DNA from: Pontederia crassipes
Taxonomy: Eukaryota; Streptophyta; Magnoliopsida; Commelinales; Pontederiaceae
NCBI GenBank assembly: GCA_030549335.1
Contig: CM060194.1
Location: 35,484,171 to 35,548,170 of the forward strand
Reading direction: 5' to 3'
DNA: 64,000 bases
Part shown: positions 11,782 through 28,866 of the stretch, piece after piece
How positions within the stretch are numbered: the stretch's first letter is position 1
Layout of the letters: each line of letters starts with the position of its first letter
Notes under the pieces: model-generated
Databases searched by the model: none
The model's input: the letters and a program-made list of their open reading frames with translations, nothing else
What the model was told of the DNA's origin: nothing
Made by a program: the position numbers and the translations under genes

Positions 11782-12372
11782 AATCCTTAGGGATCGTTTG
11801 GCAACGGGAACTAGAGTTTCATTAAGTTCCCGAAATTCTAGTTGTGTTTGGATGGAGTGAAATTTGATGATGAGAAATATAGTAGTTGATGTGATAAGAA
11901 AAAGTAGATGTAATGAGTTAATTTTAGTAGATTTTGAAATAAAAATTAATATTAGAATATAAAATAAAATATTATTAATAAATAAAAACAAATATTATAA
12001 TTTTTTTTAAAATATGTTATTTAAATATAAAAATTAGGTTTTTAGTAAATTATATGTAGTGAAAAAATAAATTTTTTAATGAAATAATAAGTAAGAAATA
12101 ATATTATATTAATATGTTATAAAAAATAATTTATATTTAATAAATAAATTATTTTATAAGATACGAGTGTGTGAGAGAGAAAATAAAGAAAGAAAAAAAT
12201 AATAAATGAAATTAAAAATAAAATAAAAAAGTACTTACAGTGCTCGGTTCCAACCATGGAAAGAACAAAAGGGATCACATTTTTCGAAACTCTATTCTGC
12301 ATCCGATTTCGTCAAACATCATATTATTTGACGAAACCGACTGGAACCAAGCGGAACAACGCCCGGTTCCAA
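11782..12372. mobile_element. Possible further AT-rich DNA element, ends unresolved
   Basis: Begins gggatcgtttggcaacggga, a common type of MITE end, and includes a second gtgtttggatgg phrase. The far end near 12330-12372 is rich in ggttcc/ggaacc words (ggaaccaagcgga), but it does not invert cleanly onto the start. Treat as tentative. Confidence 0.3.
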
Positions 12373-12599
12373 TTGTCATACATGGTTCTAGAGTTCCTCA
12401 ACCTTATTAGACAAAGTCCATTTTAAGCAAATTGAACCAGCCCCACATAAGTTGCTATATTTTAAAGATATTGGACTAGTATCATTATTATTATTATTAT
12501 TATTTACTCTTTGACTAAATTTATGAGAACCATAAAGGTTTTAATTCTCTATTAATTATAATTGAGTTGAAACTTATTGGTCAACCATGTCAATTTAAA

Positions 12600-13959
12600 A
12601 AAAAAATGGCGGAGTGCACCTACATCCATACCTTTTTTATCACCACCTTTCGAATATTACTAAGCACAGCCCCAATTTCATCATCCAACTTGTTCTTAAC
12701 CACATCGAAACAAAAACAATAAAAGTTTCTTTTTCATAATAAGACTATGGATGTAATATCTGTGAATTAGAATATTCTCAATTTAATTTCCTTTTACTTA
12801 CCCTTTGTTTCTCTTGAAACGACAAAAGAAAAAAAAAAGAAAAGAAAAATAAGCATCTTCCTTATCAGATAATGATCCCCCACCATCTGATCTGCACGCT
12901 CAGTCGTTGACCTCGTCCTGGTCAATGAGCGCAAGATCGGAGAAGAGAAGCATCCGCCACGTTTGACTTCTACGAGTCACAACAAGATTTAAAATACCAG
13001 TAAGAATTATAAATTGAGAGTTTGGTAAGCATAAGCCATTCAAGAAAATAGATAGTAAATTTTGGTTACTTCTCTTCTACGTGATAATGATTGGAGAATT
13101 ATAGTTCGATTCTTGGAGTCTGGAGAATAAAAACGGCAACCCAAAGTTGATTAGAAAAAAAATGGTAATATACATGTTGTCCAACTAAATCGGCTAATTT
13201 AACAAAAGAATAATCGAATGATTTTGAACAATAATAAATTTACTGCTTGGGTAATAAAATAAAATAATCTAATGATAAAATATTCATTCTTCACCAATTT
13301 TTTTTAATAAGAATAATTCATTTGGACTTTCGAATGTGTGAAAATAATCCATGCCTAAAATTAATGTACACTAAGTGATCGGTTGTTCTACACAACCACT
13401 CCACATTGACAACAGCCATGGGAGGTTGACAGAGAAAAAAAGGTATAATATTTCTTGAATTTGATTTCTTATAATATTTCATTTCATTAAAAGCTTCCTG
13501 TAAAGAAAATAATATCCATTTGCACAACTTCGGATCGATTCAAAACACGTTCTCTGCAGCTGACGTATACACCAGGAGCTGTTCAATGCATTTCTGCCGT
13601 CTCACAGCTAGAATTGATCAAGTCGATCTCTCTCTATTTACGAACAAAGGCGGCCATGAGAGACGACCGAGGAATGGGTAGTTAGTAGGAGGTGACAGCA
13701 GCAGCTGACAGCTTGTCGGATTCAGGTTTTGTCAAAAGCTCGAGAGTCTGCGAGGCTCGTGGATTTGATGCCCGGCGCTTTTGGAATCAGGGGTTGACTT
13801 GGCGTGCAGCTTTTCGATAGGTTCTTGGAGATATATTCAGGAAAAAGGAAAAAGGTCAGAAGCCTCTCGTCTGCAACCAAAGATTCGGCTTATAATTATA
13901 GCAGCGTTCTCCGCCGGTTCGTTGGTTCACCGAGCAGTTGACTTTGCCGGCTTGTCGAC
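12600..13959 (+). promoter_or_regulatory. Upstream region of the receptor kinase with five W-box cores
   Basis: TTGAC[C/T] cores lie at 12907-12912, 12920-12925 (reverse), 12963-12968, 13794-13799 and 13938-13943; the last falls in the presumed leader. A TATA-like tataatta is at 13891-13898, 62 bases before the start codon. WRKY binding to such cores is established knowledge, and their use here is inferred. No gene was seen in 12373-13959. Confidence 0.4.
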
Positions 13960-19521
<5,562 letters not shown>

Positions 19522-20277
19522 TTTTCTTCTGGGACATGTTTTACTTCTTTGAAGGTGTTGATTTGTAATGCATTCTTCCAGATTGTTGCAAAGTGCAAAG
19601 TTTTCTTTTTATTTGTTTTTTTTTTCCTTGTAGAAAAAAGGTGATACTTCATATTTGGTATTGAATATATACGTCATTATAGCAAGAGCGCAAAGTCTTT
19701 TTTATTGTTCTTGCCCTGTCCACAAATGGAAATTAAAGTTTCCCAAGCTACATACTTTTTTTAGAGGATAAAATAATGGGCATGAGTTAGTGTTGGTACG
19801 ATTGCACCAGCATATTTGTCTTATCTTGTGTGTACTGCCGTATAGTAATGTAATTTACAACTCAAAATGCCAAACGGAAGCAGCTCAGTTCAAAATAGAC
19901 AGCAAACTGACTTTGAGAATAACTGAGAATTGAAAGTTTTCCTCTTTTTTTTCATATCTAACCCAACTAAGGTTCGAATTTCGGGATTTTTATTTCACTT
20001 GGTGTCCTAATCTGATTTTTGACATACTTAGGTGTTCTTGTAATTTCACAAAGAGCGAAGAGGAAAATAAAAAGACATATTTCTATGTTATGCTGCTTTG
20101 GCACTTGAGGAAAAGCTTATGACAAAATTGTCTAGTCAATAAGTAAATGCAAGGACAGAAACAAAAACACATGAGGAATAGGAAAGAAAAAGAAAGCATG
20201 GGATACATATTGGGATGCAAATTATGCGGCAGCACTAAAAATTTTGTAAGTAGCAAAATGAAACAAATATATGATGC
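19522..20277. other. Convergent intergenic spacer / 3' UTRs
   Basis: T-rich sequence after the kinase stop, then AT-rich spacer before the MTHFR 3' end. No ORF of interest and no clear kinase AATAAA were found. Confidence 0.5.
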
Positions 20278-20283
20278 TTTATT
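20278..20283 (-). terminator. AATAAA polyadenylation signal of MTHFR
   Basis: tttatt on the plus strand, AATAAA on the minus strand, 75 bases past the MTHFR stop codon. The position fits a plant near-upstream element. Confidence 0.5.
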
Positions 20284-20357
20284 CCAGCTATAACAGAGGC
20301 GACACTTCAGAGAACAGCTCTGTGAACTAATGAGGTCGAGTAAAGAATCCGATTACT

Positions 20358-21917
20358 TTAGATGTCCTTGAAAGCAGCAAATAGGTCACCGTGGATATAA
20401 TCATTGTCAACAAGGCTGACCAGGTAGTAACTTCCTTGCACCTATACAAATGAAATAATCAAACCTTTCAGCATAAAACAATCTTCAAAAAGAATAAAGT
20501 CTACAACAACAACAACAATAACAAAGCCTTACCCCACTAGGTGGGGTCGGCTACATGGATCATACGACGCCATTCGTTGATCCATGTTCACGAGATTCGA
20601 CAGGATTTTACGCTGGAAAAAGAATAAAGTCTAAAAAAGAAATTACAAAAGGAAGAAATTTCAATATACCTTATCAAGCAATGCTCTTGATGGATCACCT
20701 TCGGCAAACAAGCATGCCCAACCCCTTGTCCAGATCTCAAAAGCTTCATCCTTCCAAATCATGAAGCTTCCAGAATCAACAACAGTAGGCTGAATGATCT
20801 CCCTGCCAGGGAACACGCCCCATGTTACTGCATTAACTGCATTTTGGGTAACATTTGATAGATACTCCCCTTCTCTATTAACAGCAAGGTATGTGATAGA
20901 TGGCAATGCCTTGCACTTTTCAACTATTAAATCTAGCTTATCTTTGGAACAGAAGAACTCTAGATATGCCTTTTGATATACATAGCCCCCTGGTCCACCC
21001 CACCCTGCAACATAGAATTGTTGAAGAATAACCTAGTGACAAACAACCCTCAATAAAGCAACATACACGTTCTGCAACTTCCATTTTTGAGTTCTATGAC
21101 TACTGGGATCTCTGAAATGTCTGCTTACCAACAGTGGGTGAGTCTGACTTCTCCCCATTTACCGCAGGTTGACTATTGATGGTAAGGAAGCCCTTCAAAT
21201 TAACCTGTACTAGTTGTTCATCGATTATCTTCGTCTCCGGCTGAAGCCCATCTAACTCTGACCACGGGCTACTTTTAAGTTTGCCAAGGCAGAAGTTCAT
21301 AAATCGCTGTCATGGAAATCACAACAAAAGAATGATACACCCAAGTCAGTTTGTAGAAATGCAGTCACTTTTCAAAGAGTCATCCACCAAATATCAAACA
21401 GTATATTTTTTAAAACTGTAGATTATAAGGCTAGAAAAGAACCTCATTGATGTCATCGATCGACTTCAGTGGGATCGCCCATTCCTCTTGAAGTTTCTTT
21501 CCTTTAGAGCGCGGACGCATGAACTAAAGACCAGGTAAAAAATAATCTATTACAATTTAAGGCTAACAATGACTTAACTAGCAGCACGGAAAAATGTGCT
21601 TTCTGTAGATTCCAAGGGTAACAGAAATGTAATTTGCAGCTGAATAAAAAAGATGATAATGAATATTATGAAACTTTTTTTTGACATGTGAATATTATGA
21701 AACTATCCTTAATAATCGCAATACATAACTTTTAATGTCATGAATTCATATTGTTGTATTCCTGATAACTTCTTGTTTTAATACAAATGGCAGATATAGA
21801 TTCCACTTCATTTGTGTTTCTTAGATTGTGGTGTTTTCTTATAGGAATATTACATAATTGATGCACAGCTAGAACTGGTAACCTAAATAAGAAAACTAAT
21901 TAACTCTATGAAATTCC

Positions 21918-21952
<35 letters not shown>

Positions 21953-24900
21953 GAATATTAGCGTGAGATCAGAGATTTTGATCTCACTCTCAAATCAGTG
22001 AATCTCAACCGTTATAATCATACATCAACGGACCAGATCATGAGACTAAACAAAAGGCTGAACTTGTTTTTTTTTTTCATTTGAACCAAGTTCAACTAAG
22101 ATATCGATCTAGACCGTTAGATGCATGATTATAACGGCTGAGATTTACTAATTTGAGGGTGAGATCAAAATCTCTGATCTCACACTAATTTTTCTCATAT
22201 ATATATATATATATACATCTCTTTTTTCTTGTGGTCCAAACAGAGCATAGGTCACCGAATATTCTTTGCATACCAGTAACAGCAGAAAGAAGAGCGAATG
22301 GCATGTCATCGAAAGAATGTTCATGACAAAATGTATCCATGTTTATACATAAAAGAAAACAAATGGTAAACTCTTAACAAAGTACAGATAAAAAAATATA
22401 GTATTTTACTTGATGGTCAGATAGAGCTCCATATGAAGGGTTCCTAGCATCACCCCAACGCCCATGTGGGTATTGGTCCCAACCAAGAGTCCTTGAGATG
22501 TAGCTCTTAGGCCGGTTAGCCCTAATTTATAATCCAAGCAAAATGTTATAAAGATGCACTAAAAAATCAAATGTTAAATGCTGTTGTTGATATAGGATGT
22601 ACATAAAGTCCTTTTGAAAAAAGGAAGACAAGCATACCAAAAGATAGGCCTAACGTCTTCTTTTGCACGAAAAACATTTGTTGGTGGCCTCCATGGCAAA
22701 GACCTCGAAACTTTAGATTCTTCTATTAATCCAAGATTCTGCATGTCAACTTGATATTTAGTCCACACAAAATTATTAACAGAAAACATGCCATAAAGCA
22801 TACAAAAATAAAATAAAATAAAGATACCAATAATATGCCCAATGCCGATTTCTCCATGTTTAGTGTATAAAGATGCAATGTTTTGATTCCATGAGCTAAA
22901 ATCTTCTTGCACATTTCAGTTCCAAGATGTATCCCGTACGCCCTAACGGCTTCTTCATTGTCCTTAATAGGCTCCAATGCAGCTGTAATCTCGGATGGTA
23001 TCTGCAAAAGGTCATTTATCATACATATGTGCCAAGGCCCAAGATACAAACCTAAATATTCCAGGACATGAAACATTTACAGAACAAAACTTGAGCCAAC
23101 AAGCTAATTACCCAGGATGTAGAAAACAGCAAACTTGAATGAAAGATATAGTTCCACAAGTGATTTTGTCAGAAAACCTTGGTTCTAAGCACATATAAAG
23201 TGACATTACAGTAGCCAGACAGCTAAGATATTCAATAACTGCTAGGACTGTATTTCAAGTGACAATTATCTAAGTAATTTAATACTTCGAACCATATACA
23301 GGATCTTGCATGCATCAAGCAACCGATAGAACTTACTCTAGTTTTGCAGAATGAAGTCATACGCAAGAAGCCTCCATAGTTGTTGATTGGCATTATACCA
23401 GGAACAATAGGGCATGTTATCCCAATTTGACGACAGTCATTGACAAACTTTAGAAATATGTCTGTATCATAAAACAGCTGAGTGATAATAAGATCAGCAC
23501 CAGCATCCACCTATCAATAGATTGGCAAGAATGATGTTTAGTCCAGGAATACTACAAGATAAAGCAAAAAACAAGATAAAATAAGTTCGAAAGATTGTAG
23601 ATAATATATGGATGGTGCTTCAAGGCTACTTTATTTAATGTACAAACTTATTCAAAAAATGAGGCCATAAGTTTCCTAGTCATAGCTTCAATATTGTCAA
23701 AAGTTATAATTGGATTAGAATGAAGCTTAACTCTCAGCAGTAGTTAATGCAATATATCTTGGAAAGACTTTTTGAATGGAGCAATATATTGAAATTTCAT
23801 TCTCTTTTTTTTAGTGGGACAATATATGAGAAGTTACTTTAAACATGAAATCAATTGTTAGCGAACTCATTGTTTGAAACCACATTCATGCATAACATAC
23901 TTGATACATTTCAAACTCCAAGATCAATTATAACTGTTTGGGTGAATCTTTTTTTTACTTCTTGAATGCAAATAGAACAGGAAAAAATGAACATAATGTA
24001 AAAGCTGGATGACATGTATGAAACTGCAAGATTCTAAATAGCATACAACATATGCTGTTTCAATATAAAGAAATTTGTGAGGAGACCTTTTTCTTCAGAT
24101 ACGCAAGATCATTGCTATAAGCTTCTAATGTAGCACCTCCCTCGCCTTGTATCATATCAGGATGTGCCTCTAAAAAGAAGCAGGTAAGTAAGAAAATGAT
24201 AATAAATGTTGAGAGAGAGAAGCAAGAGCGTGTTCATAATTTCCTATACTAACCTGGATATCCAGCAACAGTAATGCCGAAGTAGTCACCATACTTGGCT
24301 CGTATATGTTGCACCTGTAAATAAATGATAGGCAAACATGCTTAAGTGCCATAAGAAATTATTCATCAGAAGCATGTGAGGGAACTGGCAAGCATAAATA
24401 TTAAGGAAAACTATTGGCATAAAACAAATCTCGAAGCAAATATTTGGATGTAATTATCCGGGAGTCTTTGTGATCGTAAAAAGAACCACTTATCAACCTT
24501 AATTTTTCACGTTCCTGAAAGAAATCCAGGCATAATAAAAATTGAATACTGAGAAAGCTTATTGTTTGAATTTTTAGATTCAGGAAAAGAGAACATGGAA
24601 TAAAGATAGTTGATTCTTACCAGATCAAGAGCACAGGCAAAGCCACCGGCCACTTGAACAAACTTATCCTGACCATGAGGAGGATCCCCTCTAAGTGCTA
24701 GAACGTTTTGTATCCCATTGGCCTTGATGGTATCCAGAGCATCTTCAATTTTCTCCACTGGCATGTTGGTGCAAGTCAAGTGCATCATGGTTTCAACACA
24801 AATCTGCACAAAATACCAATAAATCCAACTCCAACAAATGAACATGAATCTCCTCAAAACAAAACAAATGAACATGAAGAAGAGATGAACTATCTACAAC

Positions 24901-25727
24901 CGAAACATCGTCAGTTGCACATACAATTACTTTCTCATCATTTTTTTTCCTGTAGGGTATTCAACTGTGGATTTTCTACTTTACACATCTTAATGTTACG
25001 GCCTCTGAAGTCACAAGGACGTATTCGATCTGGCGAATCCAGGACATGACAGCAGAACAGAGTAACCTTTTATGTCTGAGACCAAGCGGTCGAGCTAAAT
25101 TTATACACTATACACAAGAAATTTTTTTCTTGAGAGGACTATACACAAGAAAATTGTAGTTGCATCGTACATAATCAATGCTAAAAAGTAAATAAAATCA
25201 CAGAGTAATGGTTGAAAGGATATGACTACCTCATTGTTCTTCCGATTCAGATTTATACCACTCCAAAAAGTTTCTTTGCATAGAAAATCGAAGGAATTTT
25301 TCAAGAAAAAAAATGGAGAAACTACAGATCCTCAAAAGCATATTTTGAGAAAGGAAAACAGATATTTCGTTTAGGAAAGAACCAGATCTAAAAGCAAATA
25401 CCCTTAACGCATGAAATCACAGCACATTACTCCATTTAATCCGACCAATTATATAATAAACTATAAATAAAATATGCAAACGATCCCTTCTTTCCTCACG
25501 TAAAGAGTATGATCTTAATAGTTTTGTTAGCCAGAGCATGCGTTTGGTACGAGGTTGACGAGATCCAGTGGAGAACTCAGCTGCTGGCGGCACGTAAGAT
25601 CCAATCTTCATCTACTAGCTACCAGATCACGGACCGACAAAGCAAAGAGAAAAAACGATCGAATCTTGCCAAAAACAAAAAGTGGCTGCCTCGGGCCGCA
25701 ATGCAAGAGGAAACACCGAGATCTGAG

Positions 25728-25759
<32 letters not shown>

Positions 25760-26016
25760 AGGGGAAATGGGGAGGGGAGGAAGAGGAACAGCACCATGTT
25801 CTGCATACGCTTGGCGATGTCGAGGGTCACATCGGCGGTGGATCCTCCGGCGCCCCAGGTGATGTCGCAGAAGGTGGGGTTGTGGGCGACCATGCGGTCC
25901 ATGCGCTCGAAGAGGTTCTCCACACCGTCGTGCGTCTTCGGCGGGAAGTACTCGAAGGAGAACACCGTCTTCCCATCGCCGTCGACTGCCCCCCGGATCT
26001 TGTCGATCACCTTCAT
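20358..26016 (-). CDS. MTHFR: Methylenetetrahydrofolate reductase
   Basis: Twelve exons, in coding order: 26016-25795, 24803-24621, 24314-24254, 24169-24087, 23510-23337, 23001-22828, 22738-22638, 22521-22410, 21523-21443, 21306-21129, 21004-20670 and 20441-20358. The total is 1788 nt, 595 codons, the usual plant length. It reduces 5,10-methylene-THF to 5-methyl-THF for methionine synthesis in the cytosol. The FAD-binding barrel carries FEYFPPK (Glu22), DITWGAGG (51-58), LALRGDPP and LIITQLFYD. The C-terminal domain has [14 protein letters not shown] and WGVFPG motifs. Plant enzymes are reported to use NADH and to lack AdoMet inhibition; this cannot be read from sequence alone. The ATG at 26016 matches the conserved MKVIDKI start. 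Introns hold a SINE, a MITE and a (CA)n run. Confidence 0.96.
20504..20616 (-). mobile_element. SINE copy 2, 5'-truncated, in the last MTHFR intron
   Basis: Perfect 17-bp target duplication (aaaaagaataaagtcta at 20487-20503 and 20617-20633). The element keeps the TTG-tail half and stops at ccagcg (rc), so its 5' half is missing, as in abortive target-primed reverse transcription. It lies in the same sense as MTHFR. Confidence 0.9.
21957..22189. mobile_element. Foldback MITE in an MTHFR intron
   Basis: Two arms of about 70 bp (21957-22026 and 22120-22189) are inverted copies with only a few mismatches. They begin attag[c/t]gtgagatcagaga, and a short gaacttg/caagttc pair sits near the centre. 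It lies within the intron 21524-22409, next to an (ag)n run (about 21931-21951) and a (ta)n run (about 22198-22215). The target duplication is unclear because the flanks are AT-rich. Confidence 0.85.
25728..25756. repeat. (CA)n microsatellite in MTHFR intron 1
   Basis: About 14 CA units, 38 bases inside the intron from the exon 1 donor. On the transcribed strand it is (GT)n close to the splice site. Confidence 0.9.
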
Positions 26017-26116
26017 CTCCGCTCCCCTCGGGCCTCTCCGGCGAGTAATAAGTGGAAGAGGATGAGGAAGCAGTGGAACGGGAAAGGCGTCGTCTTGGGC
26101 GCAATGTATAGCTTAG

Positions 26117-26123
26117 TTATATA
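26117..26123 (-). promoter_or_regulatory. Candidate TATA box of MTHFR
   Basis: TATATAA on the minus strand, about 100 bases before the start codon. A telo-box-like aaaccct word follows upstream at about 26164-26171 (plus-strand reading), a motif common in plant housekeeping promoters. Confidence 0.45.
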
Positions 26124-26209
26124 GACGCTTAGTGATGAGCGTTAATAAATAGCTACTTAAATAAAACCCTAAAAATTCCCAACAACTACCGCCGTGCTGC
26201 GTCATGGTG

Positions 26210-28171
26210 GATCTCTGTGTCTCTCTCCTCCTCCCTCCCTCCCTCCATTTTCTTTTTTTTTAAGTAAATTTTTTACATCCTTTTCACCCATTGGTCACAA
26301 TCACACACCAACCCAACCCACCCTTGCTCTGTTTTCCAGCAACAAAAAGATTGGAGAAAAAAAAATTGATGTGAAGGTAGTATTTGGACCAAGACACCTT
26401 GCACCTTTAGGCGTGGCCATTTATTGTTGATCAATGTTTTAAAATTAAACCGGACCGACTGGTCGGTTCATCCGCAAATTTATCACCAATTCAGTTTGGT
26501 TTTATTTGAAAATTGGAGATGACAAAAAATTAAATTGAACCGGACAGAATTAGCTCAACCATATGAATTGATTCAATCTTGTTTTTAAAATTTTTACATT
26601 AAAAAATTAAAAAAATAGAAACTTGATTAATAGAATGAAATAAAAATGGAAAGGGAAAAATAATTTCAGCTGGATTATTTATTTTGGCATTAAAGAAAAT
26701 ATAAAATTGGAACTTTGAATGATAGAACTAAATACAAAAAGGAAATATAATAAATAATTGTGAAAGGAAAAAGATAAATCGATAATATATAAATGAAGTG
26801 AGAAATTTAAGGAGAAGAATGAGGCTAGAAATTTAAAGAGAAAAAGAGGAAGTGAGAGAAAAAAAAAACAAAATGAAAAAAATTGAATGAAAAAAATAAA
26901 GGAGAAATATGTTAATAGAAAGATATAAAAAAGGGAAAGGTATTAATAGAGGAGTAATTAAATTAAAAAACTAACAGAAAAAAATTAAAAGTGAAAATAA
27001 TATTTTTAAATTGAAATAATAGAGGTCAATATCACTCATAAGTTTTTTTTATACATATTTGGTTAAATAATTCATTCAAATTGTCTATAATATTTACATT
27101 ATACTAATAAATTTAAATAAAGTTAGATCATTTAACTTTATACGTTTTTAAATATATAAACATGGAGCTCATTCATAATAATATAAATATTTTCATATTA
27201 TTTTAATATAATAAGTCTATGTTTTCTTCAATAAAATACTTTTCTACTGAACTAGAACATTTTTTGTCCCTTATATTCATAAGCCCTAGCATTTTTTAAT
27301 TGTTTTTTCGATTACAATTTTAATTAATCATCTTGCACATAATATTCTCATAGCAGGTTCAGTCATGGTTAAATATTTTTATATCTTAAAGATTGTATAA
27401 TTGTAATATATAAATAGAGATCTTGATATGACCTTAGTATCTTCGTAAATGATCTTATGTAATTGATATAATTATTCTATTATTTAAAAAAAGATTGTAT
27501 TGATGACAATAATAATAAATCATGTGAAACTCAATATATTTTTATTTTAATTGCATTTTGGTATGTTCTTGCCTATAATTTGATTGTGTTTTTATTGAAG
27601 TGCAATTTAAGAGTTGAGTGAAAAAGATTAAAAGATATTTTTTTATCAAGATTTAAATTATCCTACCAATGTTGTTAAACTCTTGGGTCAATTTTTAAAC
27701 AAGTTCATAAGTTTAAATAAGTAAAATGATCAAATCAATATAAACTCGTAAATAACTTAGAATCTTAAAATTTCCATACAAATTAATTTTAAAAATATTC
27801 TATAATTTTATAATCTCTTATGTAGTTTGTATGATTCTTATAATTACGTACAACTATTTAACTTGTACAATAGTAAAGTTTATAAAATATAAAATATTTT
27901 ATTTGAGTAATATATTTGTGGATTGATAGTGAAATTAATATCATGATTAGACATCTTAGTGCAATCATTTTATTCATTTTTATTTTTTTTTATAAATTTT
28001 CTAACTTAATAATTATAATCATTGATAGATATGTTATAAGTTATTGTACTTATTTTAATTACTTTCACATTAGTAAAATGTACTAGTTGCTTATTATTAT
28101 CGAACATATATATGTGTTTGTAATTGTATAAGTATTACTTAAACAATTAAATTTATTTTGTACATAAACTC
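26210..28171. other. AT-rich intergenic sequence, no gene seen
   Basis: Starts with a CT-rich patch (26216-26250), then becomes increasingly A/T-only. A short accggaccgactggtcggtt patch near 26450 is palindromic and resembles decayed repeat DNA. No coding or RNA signal. Confidence 0.5.
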
Positions 28172-28174
28172 TAT

Positions 28175-28451
28175 GGCCCTATTTGGTTTAGGTATAAATA
28201 TAAGAATAGGGTGTTATTTTTTATTATTCTTCCAAACAAGGTAGTTAAACCTTAAAAAAGATAAAGGACAAAGTTGATATTAATAAAAAAATTATCCTTT
28301 TGAATAGTGTGTTTTATAGAGATAAATTATTCTACCAAAAAGGTGGAATAAGATTTATTCTTTGCACAAACTTCTAACTTCCAAAAATTTTTAATCTATC
28401 AGAATAATCATACTTATTCCAAGGATTATTATCCATCAACCAAACACCACG
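28175..28451. mobile_element. Tourist/PIF-like MITE
   Basis: 277 bp. The terminal inverted repeats are imperfect and share a [c/t]ttggtt core (ggccctatttggttta and rc cgtggtgtttggttga), with internal aagaata/ggaataag continuation. It is flanked by TAT on both sides (28172-28174 and 28452-28454), a 3-bp duplication as expected for PIF/Harbinger MITEs. Confidence 0.7.
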
Positions 28452-28764
28452 TATGAGTTCACAAGACAATTTTATGATATGAGTTTATAGAATAAAAAAT
28501 GAGTTTAGTTAAACTTAGCATTCATTGACATTATTAACATAAGTGTTCATTCAGATTATATATTTAAAAAGTGATAAAACAAAACAAAAAGTACAAATGT
28601 TGAAAAATCAGATATTATTAAAACAAATAAAGTAGTTAAAGAAGTGTGAGGTATGTTGTTTGGAAACCTTAGTTTAGCTATTAGATCATAGAGAATTTGC
28701 TTTATGACATAATAGATCAACGGTCTCAAAAGTTATTATGAAAATCACCTTATACTCCACAACA

Positions 28765-28772
28765 CCCCCCCC

Positions 28773-28866
<94 letters not shown>
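28765..28866. repeat. Compound microsatellite: C27, (CA)n, (TA)n
   Basis: A run of 27 C (28765-28791) passes into (CA)n to about 28806 and then (TA)n with a short interruption to about 28865. The minus strand is a 27-G run. Confidence 0.9.
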
